Shown here in pieces: positions 1-7,066 of a stretch of 15,808 nucleotides of DNA. The stretch comes from UBA11869 sp964544965. GTDB taxonomy: Bacteria; Pseudomonadota; Gammaproteobacteria; Eutrophobiales; Eutrophobiaceae. Positions within the stretch are counted from its first letter, which is position 1; each line of letters begins with the position of its first letter. Location: NCBI GenBank assembly GCA_964544965.1, contig CAZJED010000033.1, positions 1 to 15,808 on the forward strand, read 5' to 3'. The position numbers and the translations under genes were made by a program. The notes under the pieces were generated by a model. That model saw only the letters and a program-made list of their open reading frames with translations. It was not told the origin of the DNA and did no database searches.

Positions 1-1652
1 GTCATCAGTGCAAGAGAAATTAGGCAGCGTGCATTATCAGTGCCATGAATATGTTGTGAGATACCCATGCCCCAAAAAATAATTGATTTTTCTGATATTG
101 CATATAATCTTGCAACTTCTTTAATCATATCTGCTTCTACACCACAAATAGGAGACACTTTTTCAGGCGAGTAATCCTTCACTGTTTCAACAATATTTTC
201 GAAATCTTTTGTATGTTCATCTATAAATTCTTTATTATGAAGATTCTCATTAATGATGACATGCATCATTGCGTTTAGTAGTAGTACGTCTGTCCCTGGT
301 CTTAGTTGTAAAAAATGACTCGAATGCATAGCAATATCAGAACTATAAGGCTCAATAAAAATGAGCTTACTGCCACGTTCGGATGCATTTTTTAAAAATG
401 TTGCAGCAACAGGATGGTTTTCATGTGGTCTGGAACCAATAACAATAATGACATCAGCGTATGAGCCATCTGAAACTTGATTTGATACTGCACCAGAACC
501 AATCGTCTCTAATAAGGCAGCAACCGATGAAGCATGGCAAAGTCTAGTACAGTGATCGACGTTATTATTTTCAAATCCCGTTCTTACCAATTTTTGCACT
601 AAATATGCCTCTTCATTACTTCCTTTTGCACAACCAAACCCCGCAAGTGATTGAGATCCCTTGTCGCTTTTAATTTTATTAAAGCCTTTTGCTGTAAAAT
701 TTAGGGCTTCCTCCCATGTTGCCTCTCTAAAAAATTGATGCATATTTTCGGGATCTATAAGTTCAACTGTTTTTTTGCAGTTTTCACGTCTAATCATTGG
801 TTTTTTTAGACGGTCAGGGTGGTGAATATAATCAAAACCATAACGACCTTTAACACAAAGGCGGCTTTTATTTGCTGGACCATCTCTTCCATCCACATAT
901 TGAATATGATCATTTTTTATATTAAATGTTAGCAGACAGCCAACACCACAATAAGGGCAAACTGAGTTGACTTTTTTATCCGGTTCAACCAGACCAACAT
1001 TTTTCGCAGGCATTAATGCACCAGTAGGACAGGCTTGAACGCATTCACCGCAGGCAACACAAGTACTTTCCCCCATAGGCTGATCCATATCAAAAATGAT
1101 TTTCGATTTTTTACCACGGTAAGCATAACCAATAACATCATTAACCTGTTCTTCACGACATGCGCGTACACATCTTGTACATTGTATGCAGGCATCAAGA
1201 TTTACGGCGATTGCAGGATGAGAAATATCAGAACGAACCTGGTTTCTTTCTTTAAAACGCGGATTATAAATAGAAAATTTTTCTGCCCAATAATCTAATT
1301 CAGAATTAAGTTTGTATGGGGATTTTCCCTGTTGCGGCATATCTGAAAGCAATAATTCTAAAACCATTTTTTGAGATAAACGGGCTCTTTCGTTTGAACT
1401 ATTAACCTTCATGCCTTCAGTTGGTTTTCGACAACACGATGGAGCAAGAACACGTTCACCTTCAATTTCAACAACACAAGCACGACAATTGCCGTCAGAA
1501 CGGTATCCATTTTTATAGCAAAGATGAGGAATGTCTATATTTTGACGTTTTGCAACTTCAAGAATTGTTTCTTCGCCAAATGAAGAAACTTCTTCACCAT
1601 CAAGGATGAAACTTACTATTGTTTCGTTTTTTTGTTTTGTGTTGGCGGACAT
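1..1652 (-). CDS. fdhA: NAD-dependent formate dehydrogenase, alpha (catalytic) subunit, 3' end outside window
   Basis: Catalytic subunit of a cytoplasmic Mo/W formate dehydrogenase that oxidises formate to CO2 and passes electrons to the NAD-reducing beta subunit. Reading the reverse strand gives 550 open codons. In order: an N-terminal [2Fe-2S] domain (Cys45, 56, 59, 73/74), two ferredoxin-type [4Fe-4S] sites (Cys155/158/161/165 and 198/201/204/208), then the molybdopterin oxidoreductase domain with its own [4Fe-4S] set (Cys232, 235, 239, 266) and the metal-ligand Cys372-His373 in CTRLCHASS. Cys372 is encoded as cysteine, so this is not a selenoprotein. The start is the ATG at 1650-1652, after a GAGGAA ribosome-binding site, inside the end of fdhB (37-nt overlap). 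Relatives such as Methylobacterium Fdh1A are near 990 aa, so about 440 codons lie left of the window. Family assignment is firm; whether the metal is tungsten or molybdenum cannot be read here. Confidence 0.95.
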   Translation of the reverse strand, partial: MSANTKQKNETIVSFILDGEEVSSFGEETILEVAKRQNIDIPHLCYKNGYRSDGNCRACVVEIEGERVLAPSCCRKPTEGMKVNSSNERARLSQKMVLELLLSDMPQQGKSPYKLNSELDYWAEKFSIYNPRFKERNQVRSDISHPAIAVNLDACIQCTRCVRACREEQVNDVIGYAYRGKKSKIIFDMDQPMGESTCVACGECVQACPTGALMPAKNVGLVEPDKKVNSVCPYCGVGCLLTFNIKNDHIQYVDGRDGPANKSRLCVKGRYGFDYIHHPDRLKKPMIRRENCKKTVELIDPENMHQFFREATWEEALNFTAKGFNKIKSDKGSQSLAGFGCAKGSNEEAYLVQKLVRTGFENNNVDHCTRLCHASSVAALLETIGSGAVSNQVSDGSYADVIIVIGSRPHENHPVAATFLKNASERGSKLIFIEPYSSDIAMHSSHFLQLRPGTDVLLLNAMMHVIINENLHNKEFIDEHTKDFENIVETVKDYSPEKVSPICGVEADMIKEVARLYAISEKSIIFWGMGISQHIHGTDNARCLISLALM

Positions 1653-3319
1653 TTTTTAAATTCCTCAGGAAAATACCTGATTGCACATCTAACTGGGTTT
1701 GGCGCCGCCTGTCCTAAACCGCATATCGATGCATCACACATCGCAATAGATAGTTCTTCTAATAAATCTTTATTCCACTCCTCTTTTTCCATCAATTGTA
1801 TCGCTTTCGATGTCCCAACGCGACATGGTGTGCACTGACCACACGACTCATGCTCAAAAAATTGCATTGAATTCAGTGCCAATCCCTTAACCTTATCTTG
1901 ATCGGATAATACTATTATAGCTGCAGAACCAATAAAACAACCATGTTTTTGTAATGTATCGAAGTCTAATGGTTCATCCCCAAGCGATGCTGGTAAAATA
2001 CCCCCAGATGCACCTCCCGGGTAATAACCATAAAATTCATGACCATTAAGCATTCCATCGCAATACTCATTGATTAGTTCATTTATGCTAATACCAGCAG
2101 GCGCAATGTGAACGCCGGGTTTTTTAATGCGCCCACTAACAGAAAACGAACGAAGTCCTTTACGTTCTCGACGACCATTCGATGAGAACCAGTCAGCACC
2201 ATTCTCAATAATATCTCTAACCCAATGCATAGTTTCCATATTTTGTTCTAGAGTAGGGAATCCAAAAAGCCCAACATCTGCAACATAAGGCGGACGTAAT
2301 CGCGGCATACCAGGTTTCCCTTCGATTGATTCAATCATTGCAGATTCCTCACCGCATATATATGCGCCTGCACCTCTTCTTAAATATATTTGTGGAAGTT
2401 TACAAGGAGGATTTTTTTTAATTTTTTCTAATTCTTTCTCAAGCAGTATTCTGCAACCTGCATATTCATCTCTTAAATAAATATAAATTTCATCAGCGTT
2501 AATTGCCCAGTGAGCAATCAACGTGCCTTCAATAAAGCGATGAGGATCATTTTCAAGAAAGTAACGATCTTTAAACGTTCCTGGCTCACCCTCATCTATG
2601 TTAATAGCAATCATTTTTGGCGATTTTTTTTCACTTAAAATGCGCCATTTTTGACCAGTTGGAAAACCCGCACCACCTAAACCTCTAAGGCTAGAGTCCT
2701 CAAGCAATTTTATTATTTCATCGCTTTTGTATTTTCCATTTATGCAATCAACTAAAGTTTCGTAACCCCCATTATTTTTATAAGCAACATAATCAATATA
2801 ATTCTCAGGGATTGAATCGGTTAATTTATTTTTATTAAGTGCTGCAAGAACATCATCTGTTTTAGCATTTTCAATTGGGTATGTCCCGGTAATAACTATT
2901 GGTGCAGATGCACATCTACCAACACAAGGTACAGATTGAATACGGATTTTATTTGAATCTGTAGCTAATTTTAATTCGTTAATTAATTTTTTTGCACCAA
3001 ACATTTCACAGGTAACTGAATTACACACACGCACGGTAATATCTGGTGGCGGTGTCTCTTTTTCATTTATGACATCGAAGTGATGATAAAAAGTTGCAGT
3101 TTCATAAACAGCTGCCATTGATAGGTTCATTATTTTTGCTAATGCCCTAATGTGTTTATTTGAAATATAATGATAAGTATCTTGGATTTTGTGAAGGTGC
3201 TCTACAAGCATATCTCTTTTAATTGATTCATCACCAATTAATTGCTCTATCTGAGAAATAGTTTCTTGATCATCAACACGTCCCGTGATGCGACCTTTTT
3301 TTCCCCGAGTTCGTTTCAT
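1616..3319 (-). CDS. fdhB: NAD-dependent formate dehydrogenase, beta subunit (NuoE-NuoF fusion)
   Basis: Diaphorase subunit that takes electrons from the alpha subunit and reduces NAD+. It is 567 aa, the size of fused NuoE/NuoF-type beta subunits such as Methylobacterium Fdh1B. Residues about 20-165 form the NuoE-like thioredoxin-fold domain with a [2Fe-2S] site (Cys99, 104, 132, 136). The NuoF-like part has the glycine-rich nucleotide motif RGLGGAGFPTG (212-222), the FMN-site segment DEGEPGTFKDR (242-252), the GAGAYICGEE segment (316-325), and a C-terminal [4Fe-4S] site (ESCGQCTPC, Cys493/496/499, plus Cys533 in CGLGQAAP). It starts 12 nt after fprA with no clear Shine-Dalgarno, suggesting coupling, and its last 37 nt overlap fdhA. 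Its last ~68 codons are the source of two degenerate copies elsewhere in the window. Confidence 0.95.
   Translation of the reverse strand: MKRTRGKKGRITGRVDDQETISQIEQLIGDESIKRDMLVEHLHKIQDTYHYISNKHIRALAKIMNLSMAAVYETATFYHHFDVINEKETPPPDITVRVCNSVTCEMFGAKKLINELKLATDSNKIRIQSVPCVGRCASAPIVITGTYPIENAKTDDVLAALNKNKLTDSIPENYIDYVAYKNNGGYETLVDCINGKYKSDEIIKLLEDSSLRGLGGAGFPTGQKWRILSEKKSPKMIAINIDEGEPGTFKDRYFLENDPHRFIEGTLIAHWAINADEIYIYLRDEYAGCRILLEKELEKIKKNPPCKLPQIYLRRGAGAYICGEESAMIESIEGKPGMPRLRPPYVADVGLFGFPTLEQNMETMHWVRDIIENGADWFSSNGRRERKGLRSFSVSGRIKKPGVHIAPAGISINELINEYCDGMLNGHEFYGYYPGGASGGILPASLGDEPLDFDTLQKHGCFIGSAAIIVLSDQDKVKGLALNSMQFFEHESCGQCTPCRVGTSKAIQLMEKEEWNKDLLEELSIAMCDASICGLGQAAPNPVRCAIRYFPEEFKKCPPTQNKKTKQ
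1631..1826 (-). repeat. fdhB-fdhA junction module, intact copy A
   Basis: This stretch encodes the end of fdhB (from about Arg500), its stop, and the overlapping fdhA ribosome-binding site, ATG and first codons. Two diverged copies in the same orientation lie at about 4784-4981 and 10630-10831, with almost the same length (196, 198 and 202 bp). The best conserved block runs across TTGGCGCCGCCTG and its flanks: about 42 of 45 bases agree between copies A and C. A second block lies at the fdhB-internal end (ATTGTATCG through ACGCGAC). In this copy both blocks encode conserved protein motifs, the end of the [4Fe-4S] region. Confidence 0.85.
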
Positions 3320-3331
3320 ATGAACAAGTAA

Positions 3332-4714
3332 CTATTCAATTACTGAGAGCATCTCTTCTATGTATGTGAATTTTTCACGTGGCTTACCTTTTGGTTCACC
3401 AAGCGCTACTTCTTTAGCATCAATTTGTGACCATTCATTAAAATTAACATGGCGGACTTTTTTATTATCTAGTTTTGAATATATTTCACTAGCACCTAAT
3501 TTTTTTACACTCGTATCAAGTTTTTCTAGGTCACTCAGTAAGCATTGAATTGTTTCTGCGCTACAGGCACGGTTTGTCCCAATAATTCCACTTGGACCTC
3601 GCTTTATCCAACCAGCAGTATAAAGCTGATTAACTGTATCACCATTATTTTCAGTGACTCGTCCTTTCTCATTCGGGATTGTCCCCCAACTTTCGTGAAA
3701 GGGTACTCCTGGCATAGAAATACCATGATAGCCAATGCTTCGAAACAAAATACTAGTATCTATTTCAATTGTTTCACCAGTTCCTTTTGCTGATTGTTTA
3801 AAAGGCTCGCCAGATAATTCATTTTTTTCAAGAACTATTTTTTCCATTTTTGCGTCTCCAATAATTTCCTTTGGACCCATTAAAAATCGAAAAAAACATT
3901 TTTTTGATTTATTTGTATCGATCTCACGTTCTGAGAACACAGAGAATTGATCATAAATTTTTTTATTAGTAATATTACTCTTTTCTTCAAGTTCCTTCTT
4001 ACTTTCATCATTTAATTCGAGATCTTCTTTTAGAATGATTGGGTTACAATCAGATAATTCTCCAAACTCACGTAATTCTTTTGGGGTGAATTTCGCTTGA
4101 GCTGGTCCTCGTCGTCCGATGATATGAATCTCCTTTAATTTACTTTCAGAGAGCACATCTAATGCGTGTTGCGCAATATCGGTGTTTTTTAATTCATCGA
4201 CTGTTTTCGATAATATTCTACTAACATCGGCCGCAACATTACCTTGTCCGATAATAACAGCAATATCCTGAGAAAGATCAAATTCTAATTCTCTATGATC
4301 GGGATGCCCATTATACCAACCAACAAACTCAGTCGCAGTGTAACTCCCATTAAGATCTTCACCAGGTATACCAAGCTTTCTATCTGTTTCAGCACCGTAT
4401 GTGAGAATTATTGCATGGTGTGTTTCAGATAATTCTTCAATAGATATATCTTCTCCAACTGTCACATTCGCAATAAGATTAAAATGAGGGTTATCTGCTA
4501 TTTTTTTATATAGATTAATAGCTGTTTTTAATTTTGGATGGTCTGGTGCAACACCGCTTCTGACAAGCCCATACGGAGAGGGAAGGCGCTCGATAATATC
4601 AACATTAACTTCAATATCTGATTTTATGAGTGCTTCAGCAGCATAAAATCCACTGGGCCCAGAGCCTATGATTGCAACTAGTAATGGATTTTTGCTAGTA
4701 CCAAGATTAGACAT
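3332..4714 (-). CDS. fprA: Ferredoxin-NADP+ reductase, adrenodoxin-reductase (FprA) type
   Basis: Cytoplasmic FAD enzyme that moves electrons between a ferredoxin and NADP(H). It is 460 aa, as expected for the FprA/adrenodoxin reductase family and much longer than plant-type or thioredoxin-reductase-type enzymes. Seen in the sequence: the FAD dinucleotide motif GSGPSG (17-22), PYGLVRSGVAPDHP (47-60) typical of this family, an NADP-binding GQGNVAADV (156-164) followed by a GRRGPAQAKFTPKE-like segment, and a C-terminal GWIKRGPSGIIGTNR segment that closes over FAD. The start is the ATG at 4712-4714 with AGGAAG about 10 nt upstream. A 33-codon ORF from the decayed fdhA start overlaps this start by 8 nt. 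The fdxA gene just upstream is the obvious electron partner; the direction of flow is not decided by sequence. Confidence 0.92.
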   Translation of the reverse strand: MSNLGTSKNPLLVAIIGSGPSGFYAAEALIKSDIEVNVDIIERLPSPYGLVRSGVAPDHPKLKTAINLYKKIADNPHFNLIANVTVGEDISIEELSETHHAIILTYGAETDRKLGIPGEDLNGSYTATEFVGWYNGHPDHRELEFDLSQDIAVIIGQGNVAADVSRILSKTVDELKNTDIAQHALDVLSESKLKEIHIIGRRGPAQAKFTPKELREFGELSDCNPIILKEDLELNDESKKELEEKSNITNKKIYDQFSVFSEREIDTNKSKKCFFRFLMGPKEIIGDAKMEKIVLEKNELSGEPFKQSAKGTGETIEIDTSILFRSIGYHGISMPGVPFHESWGTIPNEKGRVTENNGDTVNQLYTAGWIKRGPSGIIGTNRACSAETIQCLLSDLEKLDTSVKKLGASEIYSKLDNKKVRHVNFNEWSQIDAKEVALGEPKGKPREKFTYIEEMLSVIE

Positions 4715-4808
4715 GACTTAAAAACTTCCTAGCAAGAAAGAGGTCCTTTTTGTCATTTACATTAGAATTTTTTATCGTTTTATTTTTGTATATTGAGTTG
4801 GCGGCCAT
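4707..4808 (-). other. Short leader-like ORF (33 codons) from the copy-B fdhA start, overlapping fprA
   Basis: The copy-B remnant retains an AAAGGAA ribosome-binding site and an ATG aligned with the true fdhA start. From it a 33-codon frame opens (MAANSIYKNKTIKN..., compared with MSANTKQKNETI in real fdhA) and stops 8 nt inside fprA. Similarity to fdhA is limited to about the first 12 codons; after that the frame is unrelated. It could be translated and couple ribosomes to fprA, or be an accidental leftover. No function is claimed for the peptide. Confidence 0.45.
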
Positions 4809-4981
4809 TTATTAATTCCTTTCTAGAAGCGCATGTTCAATTTTACATCTATTTCCAGATTTGGCGCCGCCTGCCCTAAATCATATATTCAGATGTATTG
4901 TATATTATAATTAATCACTACTTTCTTTAAATAAACTCCCATTTTAAGTCGATTGTATCGTTTTTAATGTTTAAACGCGAC
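4772..4981 (-). pseudogene. Degenerate copy B of the fdhB 3' end and fdhA 5' end
   Basis: The spacer between fdxA and fprA is a decayed fdhB-fdhA junction. Read in the fdhB direction it begins RV*TLKTIQST (real fdhB: RVGTSKAIQLM). A later frame gives IYDLGQAAPN (real: ICGLGQAAPN), and it ends WPPTQYTKIKR followed by stop (real: CPPTQNKKTKQ, stop). It carries in-frame stops, and the fourth [4Fe-4S] cysteine has become tyrosine, so it cannot make a working domain. Homology starts 2 nt after the fdxA stop codon and runs through the old fdhA ATG at 4806-4808. Codons 1-499 of fdhB and the bulk of fdhA are missing. Confidence 0.82.
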
Positions 4982-4983
4982 TT

Positions 4984-5289
4984 CTAAAAACCTAGTTCTG
5001 ACTTACGATCTTCAGCGCCAGGTAAAGGCTCAATTTGTTCTTCGATAACGGGTAGTTCTGCTGCTTTTTCAGCATTAATCTCAATCCAGTGCTCTTTATC
5101 TTCTGGCAGATCATCAACTTCAAAAATTGCCTGAACAGGACATTCTGGCAAACAAGCGCTACAGTCGATACAGGTATCCGGATCGATGTATAGCATTTCA
5201 TCATCATAATGAAAGCAAGCAACTGGACAGACAGAAACACAGTCTGTAAACCTGCAGCCCTTGCAATAATCAGTTACGATTGTTGTCAT
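4984..5289 (-). CDS. fdxA: Seven-iron ferredoxin ([3Fe-4S][4Fe-4S], FdxA type)
   Basis: Small soluble electron carrier of 101 aa. The cysteine pattern matches the Azotobacter FdI/FdxA family: Cys9, 17 and 50 are placed for the [3Fe-4S] cluster, Cys21, 40, 43 and 46 for the [4Fe-4S] cluster, and the two extra cysteines (12, 25) also match. The acidic C-terminal tail with a PLPGAED motif is typical of FdxA. Translation begins at the ATG at 5287-5289, five nt after a perfect AGGAGG (5295-5300), one of the strongest initiation sites in the window. It lies between fhcC and fprA, so it could serve the formylmethanofuran complex, the reductase or both. That role is inferred from position. Confidence 0.95.
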   Translation of the reverse strand: MTTIVTDYCKGCRFTDCVSVCPVACFHYDDEMLYIDPDTCIDCSACLPECPVQAIFEVDDLPEDKEHWIEINAEKAAELPVIEEQIEPLPGAEDRKSELGF

Positions 5290-5342
5290 CGTTTCCTCCT
5301 CTCTACCCTAAAAAGGTAGTTTTTTTGGTGATCATACTAATT

Positions 5343-6161
5343 TTATTTATTTTTATGTTTTGATAAAAGGATTTCTCCACGATTTATTTCGACTGAATCG
5401 CCAGACCAGCGCTCAAAAGTGCTATTTAGGTGGGACGAATCAATTGAAAAACCATTTTTTTCTAAATAACGAACGTAAAATTTGATAAATGAGGGATGGT
5501 ATTCACAATTACGAGAGAAAGTAGGAAGTAAATGCGTCTTATTGAAACTAATTATTGAACCACGTTTCATTCCCGCACCTGTTCGAATCCCCATTTCACC
5601 TAATACAATAATTGTGCCAGCTAGCATATTAACGCCAGTAAAATCTCCAGAATCACCTCCAACAACAATAAGTCCACGACGCATAACATGACCAGTTTCA
5701 TTTTTTACATTACCATGGACAATAATTTCACCACCTTGCATACCAACTGAGCTTCCACGATAACCACTACCTGTCATATGCCCTGCATTTCCCTTAACTA
5801 TAATTTTACCACCGAGCATTTCTGCAGCTAACCAGTCAGAAGCATTCCCCTCAATTATAATTTCACCGCCTCGCATACATGCTCCCGTATGTAGACCGAT
5901 ATTCCCTTCAACTATAATTTTACCAAAAGACATTGATGCCCCAATATGTTTGATATTTTTTAAATCGCCATCAATGATAATTTCACCATCAAAAGTGCCT
6001 TTGCAATCAAAAAAATCACCAAGTTGCACTTGATGATTTCCATGAAAAATAGTTAAAGCAGATACCTCGTTATTTTTTAAAGACTGTATTTTATCAGGAC
6101 AAATGCAATCAGCTTCTAAAGGCACATCAGGTTTAGTGTGCAGTTTAAGATGAAGTGGCAT
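5343..6161 (-). CDS. fhcC: Formyltransferase/hydrolase complex (FwdC-like) subunit C
   Basis: Structural subunit of the Fhc/Fwd complex, 272 aa, equivalent to archaeal FwdC and to the GltB C-terminal beta-helix fold. The middle of the protein (about residues 75-210) is a run of roughly 19-residue repeats of the type GGEIIVxGNxxxxTGxxM, each a turn of the beta-helix; repeated GGxIIV and TGxxM segments are easy to see. In characterised complexes this subunit packs between the amidohydrolase and FhcB/FhcD subunits. Its ATG at 6159-6161 overlaps the fhcD stop by one base (TAATG), indicating translational coupling. The ends outside the repeats are less conserved in appearance. Confidence 0.93.
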   Translation of the reverse strand: MPLHLKLHTKPDVPLEADCICPDKIQSLKNNEVSALTIFHGNHQVQLGDFFDCKGTFDGEIIIDGDLKNIKHIGASMSFGKIIVEGNIGLHTGACMRGGEIIIEGNASDWLAAEMLGGKIIVKGNAGHMTGSGYRGSSVGMQGGEIIVHGNVKNETGHVMRRGLIVVGGDSGDFTGVNMLAGTIIVLGEMGIRTGAGMKRGSIISFNKTHLLPTFSRNCEYHPSFIKFYVRYLEKNGFSIDSSHLNSTFERWSGDSVEINRGEILLSKHKNK

Positions 6162-7063
6162 TAGTTTATTCCCTCATTTCCTACTAGCTTATGAAGATGA
6201 ATTTGGTATTGACCTAATCCCCCGCCATAATTTCCAGCCGATATTTTTTTTATGCCAGGCTTAACAGCAGCTTGTATACCGACGCGCATTGCATTTTCAA
6301 CATCTTCCAATGTTAATCCATCTATAACAATTTCAAGAACACTATTTATACCGGCATCAATTTCTGTTTTTTCTACTAGACTAGCCAAAGTTGGGCAGTA
6401 TTCATCATTTGTTGAGGCAATCAATGCTTTATATTTAGATCCCACTTTACTTCCGCTTCTAACAACACCATTAGGGAAGGGGAGTATTATATTTGAGATG
6501 CATCGCATTGCCTTTACTGCAGATTTTGCTGCTTTTAAAGCGGTATTCTGATCCTTTGCTAGAATGAGTATATTACCTCCACCAACTGCCTCTTTTGTTT
6601 TAAAGACATCATCAACGAGAAATTCTCCATCCATAACAGGGATTCGCCACAGTCTTTTTCCACCTATATTTTTACTAATTTGATAACCATCGCCAAAATA
6701 ACGAAGTTGACCTCCAACAATAATTTCATTTCCTTCATCAATACCGTTGTAGCATGCAGTACTTGGACAAGTCATGACGCACTGACCAATACGTTCCATT
6801 AAACGTTTCCCTAAACTCTCACTATCCATAGCAAAAAATAAAACACTTACACCGGGTCTTAAATCTGGTGAGTCTTCTACCGGAATTTCTCTTTCAATAC
6901 CGGCTTCACATTTGCAGCCAATTACAGAGGTTGCAAAACCAGTTACTGATTGTGCTGCTGCCATTGCCCATTCTTTTGTTTCAGCCGTGATAATAATTCG
7001 ACTGCCATACATTTTAAAAGCCTCGGCAAATGTATCATCAATTTGAGTTGATTTTATCTTCAT
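6161..7063 (-). CDS. fhcD: Formylmethanofuran:H4MPT formyltransferase, subunit D of Fhc (Ftr homologue)
   Basis: Moves the formyl group between formyl-H4MPT and the methanofuran-type carrier. It is 300 aa, the usual length for Ftr/FhcD. Diagnostic segments are the N-terminal IDDTFAEAFKMYGSRIIITA (residues 8-27), a cysteine-bearing CPSTACYNG stretch, GGGNILILA in the middle, and the C-terminal KPGIKKISAGNYGGGLGQ, which is typical of Ftr. It starts 3 nt after the fhcA stop and ends in a one-base overlap with fhcC, so fhcA-fhcD-fhcC look like one translational unit. It should not be confused with FwdD: FhcD is the formyltransferase, whereas the FwdD-like gene is at 10203-10550. Confidence 0.96.
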   Translation of the reverse strand: MKIKSTQIDDTFAEAFKMYGSRIIITAETKEWAMAAAQSVTGFATSVIGCKCEAGIEREIPVEDSPDLRPGVSVLFFAMDSESLGKRLMERIGQCVMTCPSTACYNGIDEGNEIIVGGQLRYFGDGYQISKNIGGKRLWRIPVMDGEFLVDDVFKTKEAVGGGNILILAKDQNTALKAAKSAVKAMRCISNIILPFPNGVVRSGSKVGSKYKALIASTNDEYCPTLASLVEKTEIDAGINSVLEIVIDGLTLEDVENAMRVGIQAAVKPGIKKISAGNYGGGLGQYQIHLHKLVGNEGIN

Positions 7064-7066
7064 AAC

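Noticed and set aside
1..1652. Selenocysteine at the catalytic site of fdhA or fhcB.
   Set aside because: Both metal-ligand positions are ordinary cysteine codons and neither frame contains an internal TGA.
5303..5319. CTACC/GGTAG hairpin followed on the plus strand by a T run, resembling a terminator.
   Set aside because: The stem is only 5 bp, and no plus-strand gene runs into it; on the minus strand the run is on the wrong side.
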